64,000 nt of DNA from Marvania coccoides (Eukaryota; Chlorophyta; Trebouxiophyceae; Chlorellales; Chlorellaceae). Below are positions 45,062 through 55,802 of the stretch, in pieces (position 1 is the stretch's first letter; each line of letters starts with the position of its first letter). The notes beneath the pieces were generated by a model. The model searched no databases. It was not told where the DNA came from and saw only the letters and a list, made by a program, of their open reading frames with translations. The translations under genes and the position numbers were made by a program. The DNA lies in contig OY978097.1 of assembly GCA_963854735.1 (NCBI GenBank), positions 186,001 through 250,000 of the forward strand, read 5' to 3'.

Positions 45062-45213
45062 AAATGAAAGAAAAAAAAGTCGGGATGGGTTTTTGGTCTA
45101 GTGTACAACAAAAGGCGGTTATTAGAAAAAAAAACAAACATGGGGTGTATAGTGTTGTTGTCGTGGTACTATTGAAAACAAACATCATGGGGGTGAGGGC
45201 GCGTGGGGTGAGC

Positions 45214-47616
45214 TCACGCAGGCGGCACCGGCCTTGCAGGCAGGACCACGCCAGCAGCGGCAGCAGCGCTCAAGCCTGGCGGCAGCGACGGACCGCTGAG
45301 AGGCAACGGGGGCGCGGCTCCAGCTGGCCTGAAAGCAGGCGCTAGCACCCGCTTTGGGATGCCCCCTACAGGCGGGGAGTGGCCTCGAGCGTAGCCAGTG
45401 CTGTCGCTGCTGGTGCTCATCGCCGGCTCTCCAGGCTGTCGCAGCCTGTCCAAAGGGGCGGGGTGGACACCGCCTGGGAGGGGCTCTGGTGATGTGGCAA
45501 CGGGCGCAGCAGGCGCAGGCGCAGCGGGGCCAACCGGCGGCGCGGCTTTGAACAGTGAGAATGGTGCTTTTGGCAGCGACCCCTGGTGCAACAGCGCCGC
45601 AGGGGGGGGGGGCTCAGTGAGACGCGCGAGGTGGGCAGGCTGCGGTGCAGCAACGGCCGGGAGGTGTGGCTGCTGCTGGGGTCGAGGGGCCGGCACTGCA
45701 ATTGCGAGCAGAGGCATCCCGGCAAACGCCGCAACCTCGGGCTGCGTGGGCCTGACGGGTGCGCCAGGGGCGACCGACACGCCGACAAAGCCTAACCTGC
45801 TGCGCGGGGCGCGCACAGGACGACCAGAGTGCGTCATCAGCACCGCGCCCGCCTCTCCTCCGGCCCCTTCCCCCGCTTCTGCCATTTCAGCGTCTTCTAC
45901 CTCGCTGTCCATGGTCATAGCCTCTTCATCTTCACCCTCCAGCTCGCTGTCGCTGGCGTCCCACCGGTGGTGCCGCTTGTGGCCCCCGCCATCTCCTCCA
46001 GCCGCCCTTCCGGCGCGAGTGCCGCCACGGCGAGGCGTGTGCCCGCCGCCGCCACCGCCGTGGGTTGGCGTGCCGCCTGGCGCCACGCTCTGGCGGTGCC
46101 GTGAGGTTCCCAGCGGCCGGTTCTTGCCGTGAGTTTTGAGGTAGATCCCGCAGGCATTGCACAGCATCACTCCCGTCTCGCGGTCCTTGCGCCACAGCGG
46201 CGTCTGCGAGGTGCCGCAGTTCTCGCACGTCTGCCCAGGCCGCGTGGCGGCAGCGGCAGAGGCCGCCCTGGGGCGCACAGCAGCGGGAGCCCCGCCCAGA
46301 CGGGGTCCTCCTCCGCCACCGCCACCGCCTTTCTCTCTTGCAGCAGCGCCAGACGGGTCTGCGTAGATTCGCACCACCCCCCAGGACTGCCCCGTGCTGA
46401 GGTCTGTCAGCCGCGCCTTTTTCAACGCAGTCAGACCCTCCACAGCGCCCTCCTCATCGAAATCTGCCGGCACCGCCTGCGTGACCAGCCGCTCTATCAA
46501 CTCGAAACGCAGCCGCTCCGCCTGGGTGTTGTTCCCCAGCAGACCAGCGCTGCTGAGGTCGCTGCCGCCATCAGAGTCCGACGGGCGCACAGCAACTGCG
46601 CCAGCAGGAACAGCGAGCGGCGGCAGGGTGGTCGTGATGACGGGGACGATGTTGGCGTCATCAGCCGCGAACTCGGGGACAACGCGGCGCGGGCGGAAGG
46701 TTCCCCGCCCTTCCATCTCCTCGAGCGAGCCGTCCAGGTCGCTGCCGGTGGGGAGCACTGCCCCCACAGCCGCCGCAGCGGTGGCAATGGCGGCGGCAGC
46801 TGCTGACTCTCGGCGGGGGGTTGCGCGCGGAGGCGCCACCGCGAGCTCCACAGGGCGGTGCCTCCCGTGGTTTTTGAAGTAGATCCCGCAGGCGTTGCAC
46901 ATGAGCATGTTGATGTGGCGGTCTTTGCGCCACAGCGGAGTTGACGTCGTGCCGCAGTTTTGGCAGTGCTTGACGCCCGCCGGGACGCGCTCCGGGAAGC
47001 GCGAGAGCGCGGGGATCAGTCCGTGGTCTTCGCACCCTGCTGCTACGCCTGCTGCGTGCGCTGGCGGGCTCGCGCTGCGCTCTGCGGGGTTCAGGCCTGG
47101 CAAATCCAGGCCATGGGCGATCACAGGGTCGCGGCCAGCCACCTGGATCAACCCTTGCAACAGCTGCTCAGCGCCGATGAGCCCGTCTCGGTACTCGCGA
47201 GCCAGGTCCTCCAAAAGCGCCTGCTTGGGAGCGGTGAGCTGGGCAGCTGCAAAAACGTTAGAAAGGGCAGGGGGGGGGGGGTGAGTTTGGCGCTTGCGAA
47301 ACGTTAGAAATGCATGCTGGGTTAGGAGGGCTTTAGCGCAGGAAAGACGCAGGATTTGAGCAAAACCAAGGTGAACAACGGTGGGACAGTTTGGGGCTGG
47401 CCTGGAGGGTGAGGCTCCCCAGCTTCATCGCTGCTCCCCCACTGATGAAATCGGGACTGGTCGAAAGCGTTCAACTGCTGGATGCTTCGCGCACTGCTCA
47501 CCTTGCCCAATTTCGAGGATTTTGTCTTCCAGTCTGGAAAATCGCAGCAGCTCGTCTTCTCCGTCTGCTTCCAGCTGCACATCGGAGTGATGTTGATCTG
47601 ATGGGTGGGCGGGCAT
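45214..47616 (-). CDS. Double GATA-type zinc finger protein
   Basis: Exons 47502-47616 and 45214-47246 give 715 residues. Two GATA fingers of the plant form C-x2-C-x18-C-x2-C are seen: [16 protein letters not shown] ... [11 protein letters not shown] near residue 135 and [16 protein letters not shown] ... [11 protein letters not shown] near residue 360, each followed by a basic RP segment. Nuclear DNA binding to GATA sites is inferred from the family. Between and after the fingers are Ala/Gly/Pro-rich linkers and an acidic stretch ([15 protein letters not shown]) that could be an activation region. Exon 1 encodes an acidic start with [16 protein letters not shown]. Upstream frames suggest possible untranslated exons, so the 5' end is less certain. 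Targets unknown. Confidence 0.87.
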
Positions 47617-47853
47617 GGTCCCCCACCTGCTTGGCCCCTGGGAAATCTGCAACGAAGAAGAAGTTCAAAAGGGTCAAAAACTGGGATCCACATCCGGCAC
47701 CGATCGCAGGACGTCCATGATCAGTGCACAAGGGCACTCCCTATGGCATAGTGTGACGCCCTGCCAAAATAAACACGGTTTGAAAATTGATTTTTCAGTC
47801 CTGGCCACGCACCATTGTTGGAGGGTCGCCCGGGAGCTCCTTTGGAGCATCCA
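47617..47853. other. 5' flank of the GATA gene
   Basis: Includes a putative 5' UTR intron acceptor (TTCGTTGCAG on the minus strand) just upstream of the start codon. Nothing else identified. Confidence 0.3.
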
Positions 47854-48207
47854 TCAGTCGTGCTGTCGATTGGTTGGGCGTGGCTTCCGAGACGAGATCG
47901 CGATGGTCAGCTTGTTGGTGAATGAGAAGTTGCTTAGGGGTCTCAGAGGTATTATACTCAGAAACGGCCATACACTCGGCAAAGTATTGCTTGGAGATAT
48001 TAAATCAAAATCAGATGTTTTAAAAGGTGTGACAAGCTCGTCATCGGAATCATCAGAGGCGCTTTTTTTCCTGCCTCGTTGGCACTTAGTTTCCAGCACC
48101 TTCGCTTCCCCATTTCGGCTGTGGACACGTGTAAGAAACATTCCAGGCTCTCGCTTTTTAACATGAAATGGCCCACCAGCGCTTTTGCTACACTCTCCTG
48201 TCGCCAC
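47854..48207 (-). CDS. Hypothetical basic protein, 117 residues
   Basis: A single ATG-led frame of 117 codons with a patch of likely protein character: KCQRGRKKSASDDSDDELV, typical of nuclear low-complexity segments, followed by a less convincing hydrophobic C-terminus. The opposite strand is also open over most of this span, and neither reading shows a known domain. It may equally be spacer DNA upstream of the GATA gene. Confidence 0.2.
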   Translation of the reverse strand: MATGECSKSAGGPFHVKKREPGMFLTRVHSRNGEAKVLETKCQRGRKKSASDDSDDELVTPFKTSDFDLISPSNTLPSVWPFLSIIPLRPLSNFSFTNKLTIAISSRKPRPTNRQHD

Positions 48208-48694
48208 ATCGCCCGCTCACAGACGCGGCTGTTCTGTTCTTAACGTACACTTTCTGCTGCCCAGCCAACCCGAATGTGCAGCACTGCTTCCATCATTGCA
48301 CTGACACAGCGGCCGCTAATAATAAGCTGCACCATGCCAGCCGCGTATCGGAGAGTATCGCCCCACTGTTCTATTGAGATACTATATATATTTTGCCATG
48401 AGGGCTTTTACATGCAAAGCTATATTTAGAAAATTGACTATCCGCGTGCTGAGTTATAAATAAGAATTGAATGCTAGATAGAAAAGAAAGGAAATAATAT
48501 TGTTGTCCAACAGAATTCGGGTTTTCAGCCAAAATTTGTGCATCTCTAAGCATCAGAATTTAGAAAAATCTCAAGTATAGACACCTTTAAAAAGGGTTGG
48601 ATAGATGACAGCAGCTCCATTTATTTGACCATTATTTTAACTATTCCTGGAAGGCGCCCGCAGAGAAATCCCTGAGGACCCTCGAGAGCAGCGT
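48208..48694. other. Spacer upstream of 47854 and behind the ferritin-like gene
   Basis: About 490 bp of AT-rich DNA, 3' flank of the ferritin-like gene. No feature recognised. Confidence 0.4.
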
Positions 48695-49906
48695 TTACTT
48701 GATGTTGCCGTTGAGCCCTTTGGGGTAGAAGAGGCCCTTGGTCGCTCCGACGCCGCCGTACACAATGTTGAGCACCTGGCGGGCGGTGCGCTCTTTGGTG
48801 ATCCCCGCTTTGTCCACAGGCGCCAGTACGATGGTTTCATGCTTGCCGTAGCCCCAGACGATGCCGCGATCCTTGTCGATTTTGCCGTCCAGAGCGTCAC
48901 GCAGGTTGGAGATGGCCTTCACAATCTGGCGGACCTTGACGCCATAAGGAGTCTTGACGTTGCGCTGGGCGATCAGGAGCGTGCGGATGGCTCCGGCATG
49001 GTATGCCTCGACTCCCAGGATGCCTGCAAAAGTAAAAGAATGGGAAAAAGGAATTAAATTTGAAGGCTGGAGCAAACAACGAGGATTTCTAGGCAATGCA
49101 GGAAAATACAATAGAGGAAAGCGCGCTGAGAATGCGTTCGCATGGTGCGTACCGGCAGCGGCGGTGAGGATGGGTCCCTCCAGGAGGGCAGCGGCGCCCT
49201 GGTAGGCACTCACACCAACATCCTCGAAGATGAAGGCGCCGTGGATGAAGAAGAGGGGGTTGGCGTAGGGGTCAAATGCCGGGTCAAGGGTGGTGTTGAA
49301 AGCGGCGTTGGCAGCGGCAGCGAAGGCGGGACCGATATCCACCTAATTAAGTAAACGGGAAGGACATATATTAATTTTAGGTAGGCTGGGAGTTGGGAGT
49401 ACCGGGCAAAAATGGGTTTTGTTTAATCATTACCTTAGGGCACATGACGGCACCGGCCAGGAGAACCTTGCGCAGTGTCTTCACATGATCAATCTCGTCG
49501 TCCGCGATAGACTTGGCAATGCCATAGTAGTCGCCAAGCTTCGCCTTCTTGCAACCTGTGGGAGCAGGGCCGTTGCCAGTGAGGGAGGCCGGCAGAGGCT
49601 TGCCTGCATCGATTTAAATACAATAGGAGTTAATTAGATTGAACTCATTGGGCAATTTTTAGACGCGGTTTGAGATTGGTTGTTGGGGGGGGGGGGCATA
49701 TGATATGGCATATCACCAAGGAGATACATCAGAGGAAATGCAACGTATGCATACTTACCATAGACGGCGCAGGAATAGAACTGTGCTTCGAGGCACTCTA
49801 AGTTGAGCGCAAAGTTGAGGACATCGGCCACCTGCTGGGGGAGATGGTCGCCGTTGGCGGTGGCAAACAGAACGGCCAGGACGGAGGCGAGGTGGAAGAG
49901 CTTCAT
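48695..49906 (-). CDS. Secreted ferritin-like protein, desiccation-related PCC13-62 type
   Basis: Exons 49759-49906, 49434-49603, 49153-49342 and 48695-49023 give 278 residues. The Rds1/PCC13-62 family has a ferritin-like four-helix fold and is linked to drying and stress; its chemistry is not settled. Seen: a signal peptide (LFHLASVLAVLFATANG), then helix 1 with NFALNLECLEAQFYSCAVYG, a second helix with SIADDEIDHVKTLRKVL, and a third with GILGVEAYHAGAIRTLL; the repeated Glu...x-x-His pattern (LECLEAQFY, DDEIDHV, VEAYHAG) is what the fold would use to bind metal. The C-terminus ATKGLFYPKGLNG is typical for the family. Extracytoplasmic location inferred. All introns are GT-AG. Confidence 0.88.
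49685..49696. repeat. Poly-G tract, 12 nt, in intron 1 of the ferritin-like gene
   Basis: Twelve consecutive G inside the 155-nt first intron (C-run in the transcript), close to the branch/acceptor half. Confidence 0.7.
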
Positions 49907-50396
49907 CGCGGCGAGTATTTATTAATTAAATATGATGAAACCAGGCGGGGGAGAGACCTATAAGGACAGAAACGCGCTTGAGAAGCGCGTTACGGTCCTC
50001 TTTATTTCGAGTGGTTTTCAAGCGGTCCTGCAAAATAAACACCCAGTCAGAGAAAACATTTGAGCTCCACAGCCACACCAATTTGAGCGCGGTGTGAGCA
50101 AAAGAGCTCGCCAGTGTTTAAAAATGATAAAGCGTACACAGGTAGCAGGAGCGCGAGATCTCTCTCTCCCTTTTCCTCGAAGTTCAAATCCAATACAAAA
50201 TGCCTAGCCTGCCTTTCTTCCTTGAGAGATGCAATCCAAAATTGTTACAGTCAATTTGCTACGCGTTCATTTCATTCCAGGGCCTCGCCCTCCCTCAGCC
50301 ATGTGGCCTCTCGCACAAAATTCAAAAATACCACCAAGGAAAAAAATTCGTCAAAATATAGAAAAACAGTTTTATTCAAACCGTTACCCCGTTCTC
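49907..50396. other. Spacer between ferritin-like and pyruvate kinase genes
   Basis: 490 bp. Promoter side of the ferritin-like gene and 3' flank of pyruvate kinase. A tRNA B-box-like word (GTTCAAATCC near 50181) has no matching stems. Confidence 0.4.
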
Positions 50397-52588
50397 TTAA
50401 GGCACCCGACGCACCTGCACGCTGCGCACCACGCCAGCCCCATTGTCTGCTACACTGATGCATCCTCCACCGCCGCCGCTGCTTTTCCCCCACCCCTCTT
50501 GCCGAATATCGCTGACCACCACCACCAGGTCGTCGGGCGCGATCAGCTCCCGCCGCTTCAGCAGCGCAAACGTGCAGGCGATGTTGACCTCGGGGTCGGC
50601 ATCAAAATCTAGGCGGAACGGCATAACGCCCCACCGCAGGTTCAGCAGCTGCCGCGTGTCTTGCGAGTCACAGAACGCAAAAATGGGAGCCTCAGGGCGC
50701 ATGCGCGACAGAAACGCCGCCATGTAGCCGCGTTTCGTGAAACAGAAAATTGCCCGGGCGTGCACATTGTTCGCAATCGCCGCCGCCGCCGCGCAGAGCT
50801 CCTCAGACACCCGCCCATCGGGCGTATCGGCCAGCTTGGGCAGTGCCACCGCCCCGTGAGGCTCTTTTCGGTTCCAGTCTTCCATTCTGGTGGCCACCGT
50901 CCTCAGCACGTCCAGCGCCCTGTCGGGATACTTTCCCACCGCGCTCTCCCCGCTCAGCATGAGCGCGTCAGAACCCTGGCGCACCGCGTCTGCGATATCC
51001 GCCACTTCTGCACGTGTGGGGGTGGGCAGGGTGTGCATGGACTCCAGCAGCTGGGATGCCACGATGACCGGCTTGTTGCGCTGCCTGCACCGCATGACAA
51101 TCTCGCGCTGTACGCTGGGTACGTCCTCCAAATCGATGTTGGCGCCCAAATCGCCCCTGGCGATCATAACCGCGTCCGCCTGCAGAAAAATACATGAAAT
51201 TTTAAGGCATGGGCACTTATTTTTCCTCAGGACTTCAAATTAATTCCTCAGGGCTTAATATTAATAATAGACATGGGCATATGAAAGCATATGTATATTA
51301 ATTCATTCCCCGCTCACTTTTTCTATGATGGCCCCGCAGTTGGGCACGCTCTCTGTGGACTCAATCTTGGCCACAATCGCAATGGCCTTGGGCGAACGCG
51401 ACTGGATGTAGGTCCGCAGGTTCTCCAGCACGTCTGCCGTCTTCACAAACGACACTCCGATGAAGTCAACGCCGTTTTCTATCGCAAAATCAATGTCCTG
51501 CCAGTCTTTGGCCGACAGCACCGGCAGCAGCGCCGTCTTCGTGCGCACCAGCTGACCCCCGCGCCGCAGCGTGATGGAAGCCCGTGGCAGGATGAGCCCT
51601 GGGTCAACTACACGGCAGCTCACGTCGGGGCCTGAAGCACCTACCACTTCCAGCGTGACCATGCCGCCATCGACGCTGACTTTGTCCCCCGGCCGCACGT
51701 CCTCCACAAACCCGCCGAAGCTGACGGAGATTTGGTTGGCTGAGCAGGCGGCGGCCGGGCGGATTGTGAGCGTGATGGGGTCTTCGCGGTGGACTGGGAG
51801 CGGGGAAGCGACGGAAGCGACGTGCACTTCGCTGCCGCCCTCGGTGTCCATCACTGCGGAGGGGATGAAAGGGTGTGATACATTAGAGGGCATGGGAGGA
51901 TTTTTCCATCTCAAAAGCATTGAAAAGTTGGTGAGTGGCATTGAAGGGAAATATTTGAGGACTTGCTGATTGCCACTGAGAATCCTTGGTCTTTGTTGAG
52001 TTTGCGGATGCGCTGGATGACGTCCTGGTGCCAGGCATGAGTTTCGTGGCTCATGTTGAGACTGCATAGAAAAGAGCGGGGAATATAAAAATGAATTTAT
52101 TATTGGTGGTAGTTGATAAAAAAATATAAAACCATAGTGCATTTGTAAATAAACAATTCGCATAGTACTGTATTTGACAAATATTTGACAACTCACCGAG
52201 CCACGTTCATCCCGTTGCTGGCCAACGCAGCCAACATTTCGTCGCTGCAGCAGGCGGGGCCGATGGTGCAGATCAGCTTAGTCCTCCTGGTGCTTCGGAA
52301 ACCGTTCTCCAGCATCTCCTGAGCCAGAACAGTGTCGAAGTCGAGGTCGACAGAAACTCCTGGTGTTGTGGAAGCGGGAGACGTGGCCGCTGGCGGAGTG
52401 ATGACCGCATCTTGCCGGGGTTTTGATGCCTCCGAACGCGGCTTCTGGCGCTTTTGGGAGCTCCGCTGAGCAGCACAGCGAACGGATTGGTACTTTGAAA
52501 GGATTCGGGATTCAGGATGAGATGATAAGTGGCAATCATGGCCCGAGGCGCGGACCACAGCCAGTTTCACGTGGCCGAACATTTTCAT
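50397..52588 (-). CDS. Pyruvate kinase, plastid-type
   Basis: Exons 52197-52588, 51967-52061, 51318-51853 and 50397-51179 give 601 residues. It converts phosphoenolpyruvate and ADP to pyruvate and ATP, the last step of glycolysis; in plastids it feeds fatty acid synthesis. Seen: [31 protein letters not shown], the PK domain with [11 protein letters not shown] (active-site lysine) and [31 protein letters not shown] and the C-terminal [15 protein letters not shown]. The barrel domain B ([12 protein letters not shown]) is in exon 3. An N-terminus of about 95 residues, Ser/Arg/Ala-rich, looks like a transit peptide. Intron 2 needs a GC donor (ATCA/GCAAGT at 51966), restoring FSVAIMMDTEGSEV. Confidence 0.93.
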
Positions 52589-53198
52589 GAAATTATCGAA
52601 AATTATTAAGAGCGAAAGCCGAGTTGCCGGAGGAGAAAACAGAAAAGCATGTTTTCGATTCTCAACTTTTTTAATCTCCGACACCCAGAATTATTGTTTA
52701 ACATTTTCATTTTTTTTTATCTATCTTGGAAATTGGGCATTATGTTTCGCGTCCAGCGAAAAGGAGCAGAGCTTGGTGAAATTCAAATAAGAGATGTTTT
52801 AAATATAAAATTTTGTTGTCAGCTATGCCCTCCTTATTCCCCTTGCTCTGATGCAACGAGATGGAAATGGGCTGTTAATCAATTACTAATCGACAGTTAC
52901 ATTGTGTAAGAATTCGCATATTGTTGCTGTTGGCCCGGCGAAAGCTTCATTCCTTATTTACAAAGTATGAAAAGCTCCTGGAGAAAAGAACAGAAGAGCA
53001 GTTTGTCAGTCTCAAAGAGTACTGTTGATAAGAAGAGCAACACTAATTTACTTTTGAGCAAGCCTTGAAAATACAGAGCGTGCACATGTATTGGCCACGT
53101 GGCCAATAAATATCTGATGGCATATTTCTACAGCATCGCCACCTAGGCATGAACCCAAGATCTGTATAATGAAGTTAAAGATTAAATGATGAGCTATT
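52589..53198. other. Spacer upstream of pyruvate kinase
   Basis: About 610 bp of AT-rich DNA holding the pyruvate kinase promoter. No feature recognised. Confidence 0.4.
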
Positions 53199-53510
53199 TC
53201 AAACCCCCGCATAAGAGTCCTGATTATCAAGGAAACATTGCAAGGTGATAGTACGAGTGGAATTATTTAATCGTGAAATTGCCAATGCAGCATGCTGGCC
53301 AGGCATGCTGCAGCAACGCTTGCTGCACTTCAAAAGGCACAACTCTTGCTGCACTTCAAAAGGCAAGTTAAACAGTTGAGGGTCCCTGTCATGCGGAGGG
53401 AGAATTTGCAGGCATTCAAGCTTGGTCCAGGATTTTGAGAAGCCGCAAGCAGCCAGCGCCGACACGCACTCGTCATTGAATGCATCAACGATAAATTTAA
53501 ATAAATTCAT
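53199..53510 (-). CDS. Possible small cysteine-containing protein or exon
   Basis: A 103-codon ATG-led frame with eight cysteines; the middle (LAACGFSKSWTKLECLQIL and LCLLKCSKRCC) has protein-like composition. Its last third overlaps a 26-bp tandem duplication. The adjacent 56-codon frame at 53507-53677 carries a similar C-x3-CC motif (VCRNVCC). The two could be exons of one small secreted or nuclear-encoded Cys-rich gene, but I found no convincing splice pair and no signal peptide. Confidence 0.2.
   Translation of the reverse strand: MNLFKFIVDAFNDECVSALAACGFSKSWTKLECLQILPPHDRDPQLFNLPFEVQQELCLLKCSKRCCSMPGQHAALAISRLNNSTRTITLQCFLDNQDSYAGV
53319..53365. repeat. 26-bp period tandem duplication
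   Basis: The word CTTGCTGCACTTCAAAAGGC occurs at 53319 and again at 53345. Next to it, GCAGCATGC and GCATGCTGC (53287-53312) form a short inverted repeat. Confidence 0.75.
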
Positions 53511-53677
53511 TTTTGAATTTTGAAAAGAAAAAGAGCGAACTGTCTGCTAAGACTGTGACACCCTCCTCCATTAAGGCGGGGGACAGGAGCAGGATGCGAT
53601 GCAGCGGTGACATTTGAGTCGTAGTAGTAGGGGCAGCAGACATTCCTGCAAACCTGCAAATATTTTAGTATCTCCAT
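53507..53677 (-). CDS. Possible small Cys-rich open frame, 56 residues
   Basis: ATG-led; starts MEILKYLQVCRNVCCPYYY and continues with a Pro-rich stretch. A TTTGCAG just before the GTTTGC could also be a splice acceptor, making this an exon rather than a start. Product unknown. Confidence 0.15.
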   Translation of the reverse strand: MEILKYLQVCRNVCCPYYYDSNVTAASHPAPVPRLNGGGCHSLSRQFALFLFKIQK

Positions 53678-53921
53678 AGTTACACAAAAAAATAAACGTC
53701 GTATTAATTGGTTAAAACGCCAGTAAAACGAAGAAGAAGAAACACGCAGAGAGCTTCAAATCCCTGGGTCCTGGTACCAGGCGCCACACAGAAGGGGAAA
53801 TAAAAAGAAGTAGAAAAGCGCTTTCAAGCCCATTTCTCTCCCCACCATTACCTCAAGTATAAAAATCACCCCCCACCCCATCCTATCTGCATATTCACTA
53901 CACCACACAGCCAAACACCAC
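53678..53921. other. 3' flank of DLST
   Basis: About 240 bp between the small open frame and the DLST stop codon; nothing recognised. Confidence 0.35.
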
Positions 53922-55426
53922 TCAAACGTCCAGCAGCAGCCTCTTGGGGTCCTCAACCACCTCCTTGATGCGCTTCAGAAACGTCACTGCCTCCCTGCCA
54001 TCCACCAGCCTGTGGTCGTACGTCAACGCAAGGTACATCAGCGGCCGTGCCACCACCTGCCCGTCTACCACCGCGGGGCGCATCCTGGTGGCGTGCATCC
54101 CCAGAATGGCGCTCTGCGGCGGATTGATGATCGGAGTGCCCATGAGGCTGCCAAACACGCCGCCATTGGAGATGGTGAAGGTGCCACCCGCCATCTCGTC
54201 GATGCTCAGCGCCCCCTCCCTGGCCTTCTTCCCCAGGTCGTTGATCGTCTTCTCCACGCCCGCAAAGCTCAGCGTGTCGGCGTCTCGAACCACAGGCACC
54301 ACCAGCCCCTTGGGAGTGGCCACAGCCACGGAGACGTCGTAGTAATCTCGGTACACGATGGAGTCGCCCTCAATCACGCCGTTGACCGCCGGCACCAGCT
54401 GCAGCGCGTTCACCGAGGCCTTGACAAACGCAGACATGAAGCCCAGCTTCACGCCATGGCGCTCTAAAAAGGCGTCCTTGTAGGCGCTGCGCATCTCCAT
54501 CAGGTTGGTCATGTCGACCTCGTTGAAGGTGGTGAGCATGGCAAAGGTGTTTTGGGCGGCCTTGAGGCGCTCCGCGATACGCAGCCGCAGCCTGGTCATC
54601 TTGACGCGGCGCTCGGGGCGCTGCCCGGGCTTGCCTTCAAGGGGCGGCGGCGGCGGCGCTGCGGGGGCTGCTGCGGGCGGCGCAGGGGCGGCATCCTTCT
54701 TTGCTGGGGGCGGCGCAACCTTTTCTGACTTGACAGGCGCAGCTTCCTTGGGAGGAGCGGCAGCGGGGGCACCTTCTGGCGCCTCTTCCACCTCCGCGAA
54801 CGCCTGCCCCACCACCACGTTGTCTCCCTCAGCGACGTGGATGGCTTTAATGATCCCTGGCGCCTTTTCTTGGTACTTGATGTCCATGGTCACTTTATCC
54901 GTTTCCAACTGCGCGATGACGTCGTCCTCCGCCACCGCGTCACCCGGCTGCTTCAAAATGACCGCCACGGTGCCTTCGGTGATGGACTCTCCCATTGATG
55001 GGACAGACACAGTGACGCCTTTCAACGTCAGGGGGCTCGTGTGCACCCCTCTGAGCGGCGACATGGGCCCCCATTGCGAGGAGCGGCCGGTGGAGTAGCT
55101 GCGGGGCTGCTGGAGGGTGGGGTGCAGCAGCGAGGAGACGCCTGCAGAGGACGAAGGTTTGAAAAGAGAAGGCTGTCAGGGGGGGTCTGAGGGCGGGGGG
55201 GGGCGGGTGTCGGCAGCGGACGGTGTTTTTGAACTCACCTTGAAGGGCAGACACCAGGGAGACGGCTTGGGTGCACAGAGGTGCAGCAACCTGGCAGCAA
55301 AAAAACGTTGACGTGAGTAAGGGCGGGCGAGAATCCCTATGGTTTCATGGTATTTGTGAAGCGCACCTGTGACGATGTCGCTCGATGTAGGAGCGAGGCG
55401 GCCAGCGCCGCGCGGCGCAAGGCCAT
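53922..55426 (-). CDS. DLST: Dihydrolipoyllysine succinyltransferase, E2 of 2-oxoglutarate dehydrogenase
   Basis: Exons 55367-55426, 55239-55290 and 53922-55141 give 443 residues. It is the core acyltransferase of the mitochondrial 2-oxoglutarate dehydrogenase complex in the TCA cycle. The first two exons plus the start of the third encode an Arg/Leu/Ser-rich mitochondrial presequence ([18 protein letters not shown] ... RSYSTG). The lipoyl domain follows with the lipoylated lysine in [10 protein letters not shown], a Pro/Ala-rich hinge, and the catalytic domain with the histidine and aspartate in [12 protein letters not shown]. The peripheral subunit-binding domain is missing, as is normal for this subunit. 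Introns are GT-AG. Divergent from NSF. Confidence 0.95.
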
Positions 55427-55802
55427 ATTTATTTTGATGTTAAAAAGACGCCGAAAAACCCTTGCCTTAAAGGCCAGTCAGGATCCCCGGTGCAAGTTGG
55501 CGGCGATGGGATGGTGTCAACACCTATTTGCAAATGAAAGGAGGCCTATTTCGTCCCTTTTGGCGCACCACAACGAGGCCTGCTGCGATGACTCAAAGAC
55601 GCCCAGCACGCTCCGCTCGTGTCTCTCAAATTATAAACAACGCGTTTAATTTTAAAACTACAAGTTCAACATTGCATTTGGAAGTAGCCTGGAAAAGCAG
55701 GGCGCTCCGTTCGCCCTCTAACTTTTTTCCTTTAATTTATTTTGATCAAGTGTTTTTATTTCCCCTTTCAACACCGCCTGGAGGCTCATTATTTCGCGTG
55801 CC
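55427..55802. promoter_or_regulatory. Shared spacer, DLST / NSF
   Basis: 376 bp between divergent starts; no defined element recognised. Confidence 0.4.

Larger units (their letters stand above)
44011..45213. other. Spacer with G20 run and hairpin, behind the GATA gene
   Basis: About 1.2 kb between the 2H phosphoesterase start and the GATA stop, so it holds the promoter of the former and 3' flank of the latter. Purine-rich; contains G20 at 44360-44379 and a perfect hairpin at 45027-45061. No coding signal I trust. Confidence 0.4.

Noticed and set aside
47615..48166. Plus-strand open frame of 183 codons upstream of the GATA gene
   Set aside because: Overlaps the GATA first exon in antisense, has no recognisable domain, and its composition is no better than the opposite frame.
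50175..50200. tRNA-like B box (GTTCAAATCC)
   Set aside because: The flanking bases do not form a T-stem and no A box or acceptor stem is found upstream.
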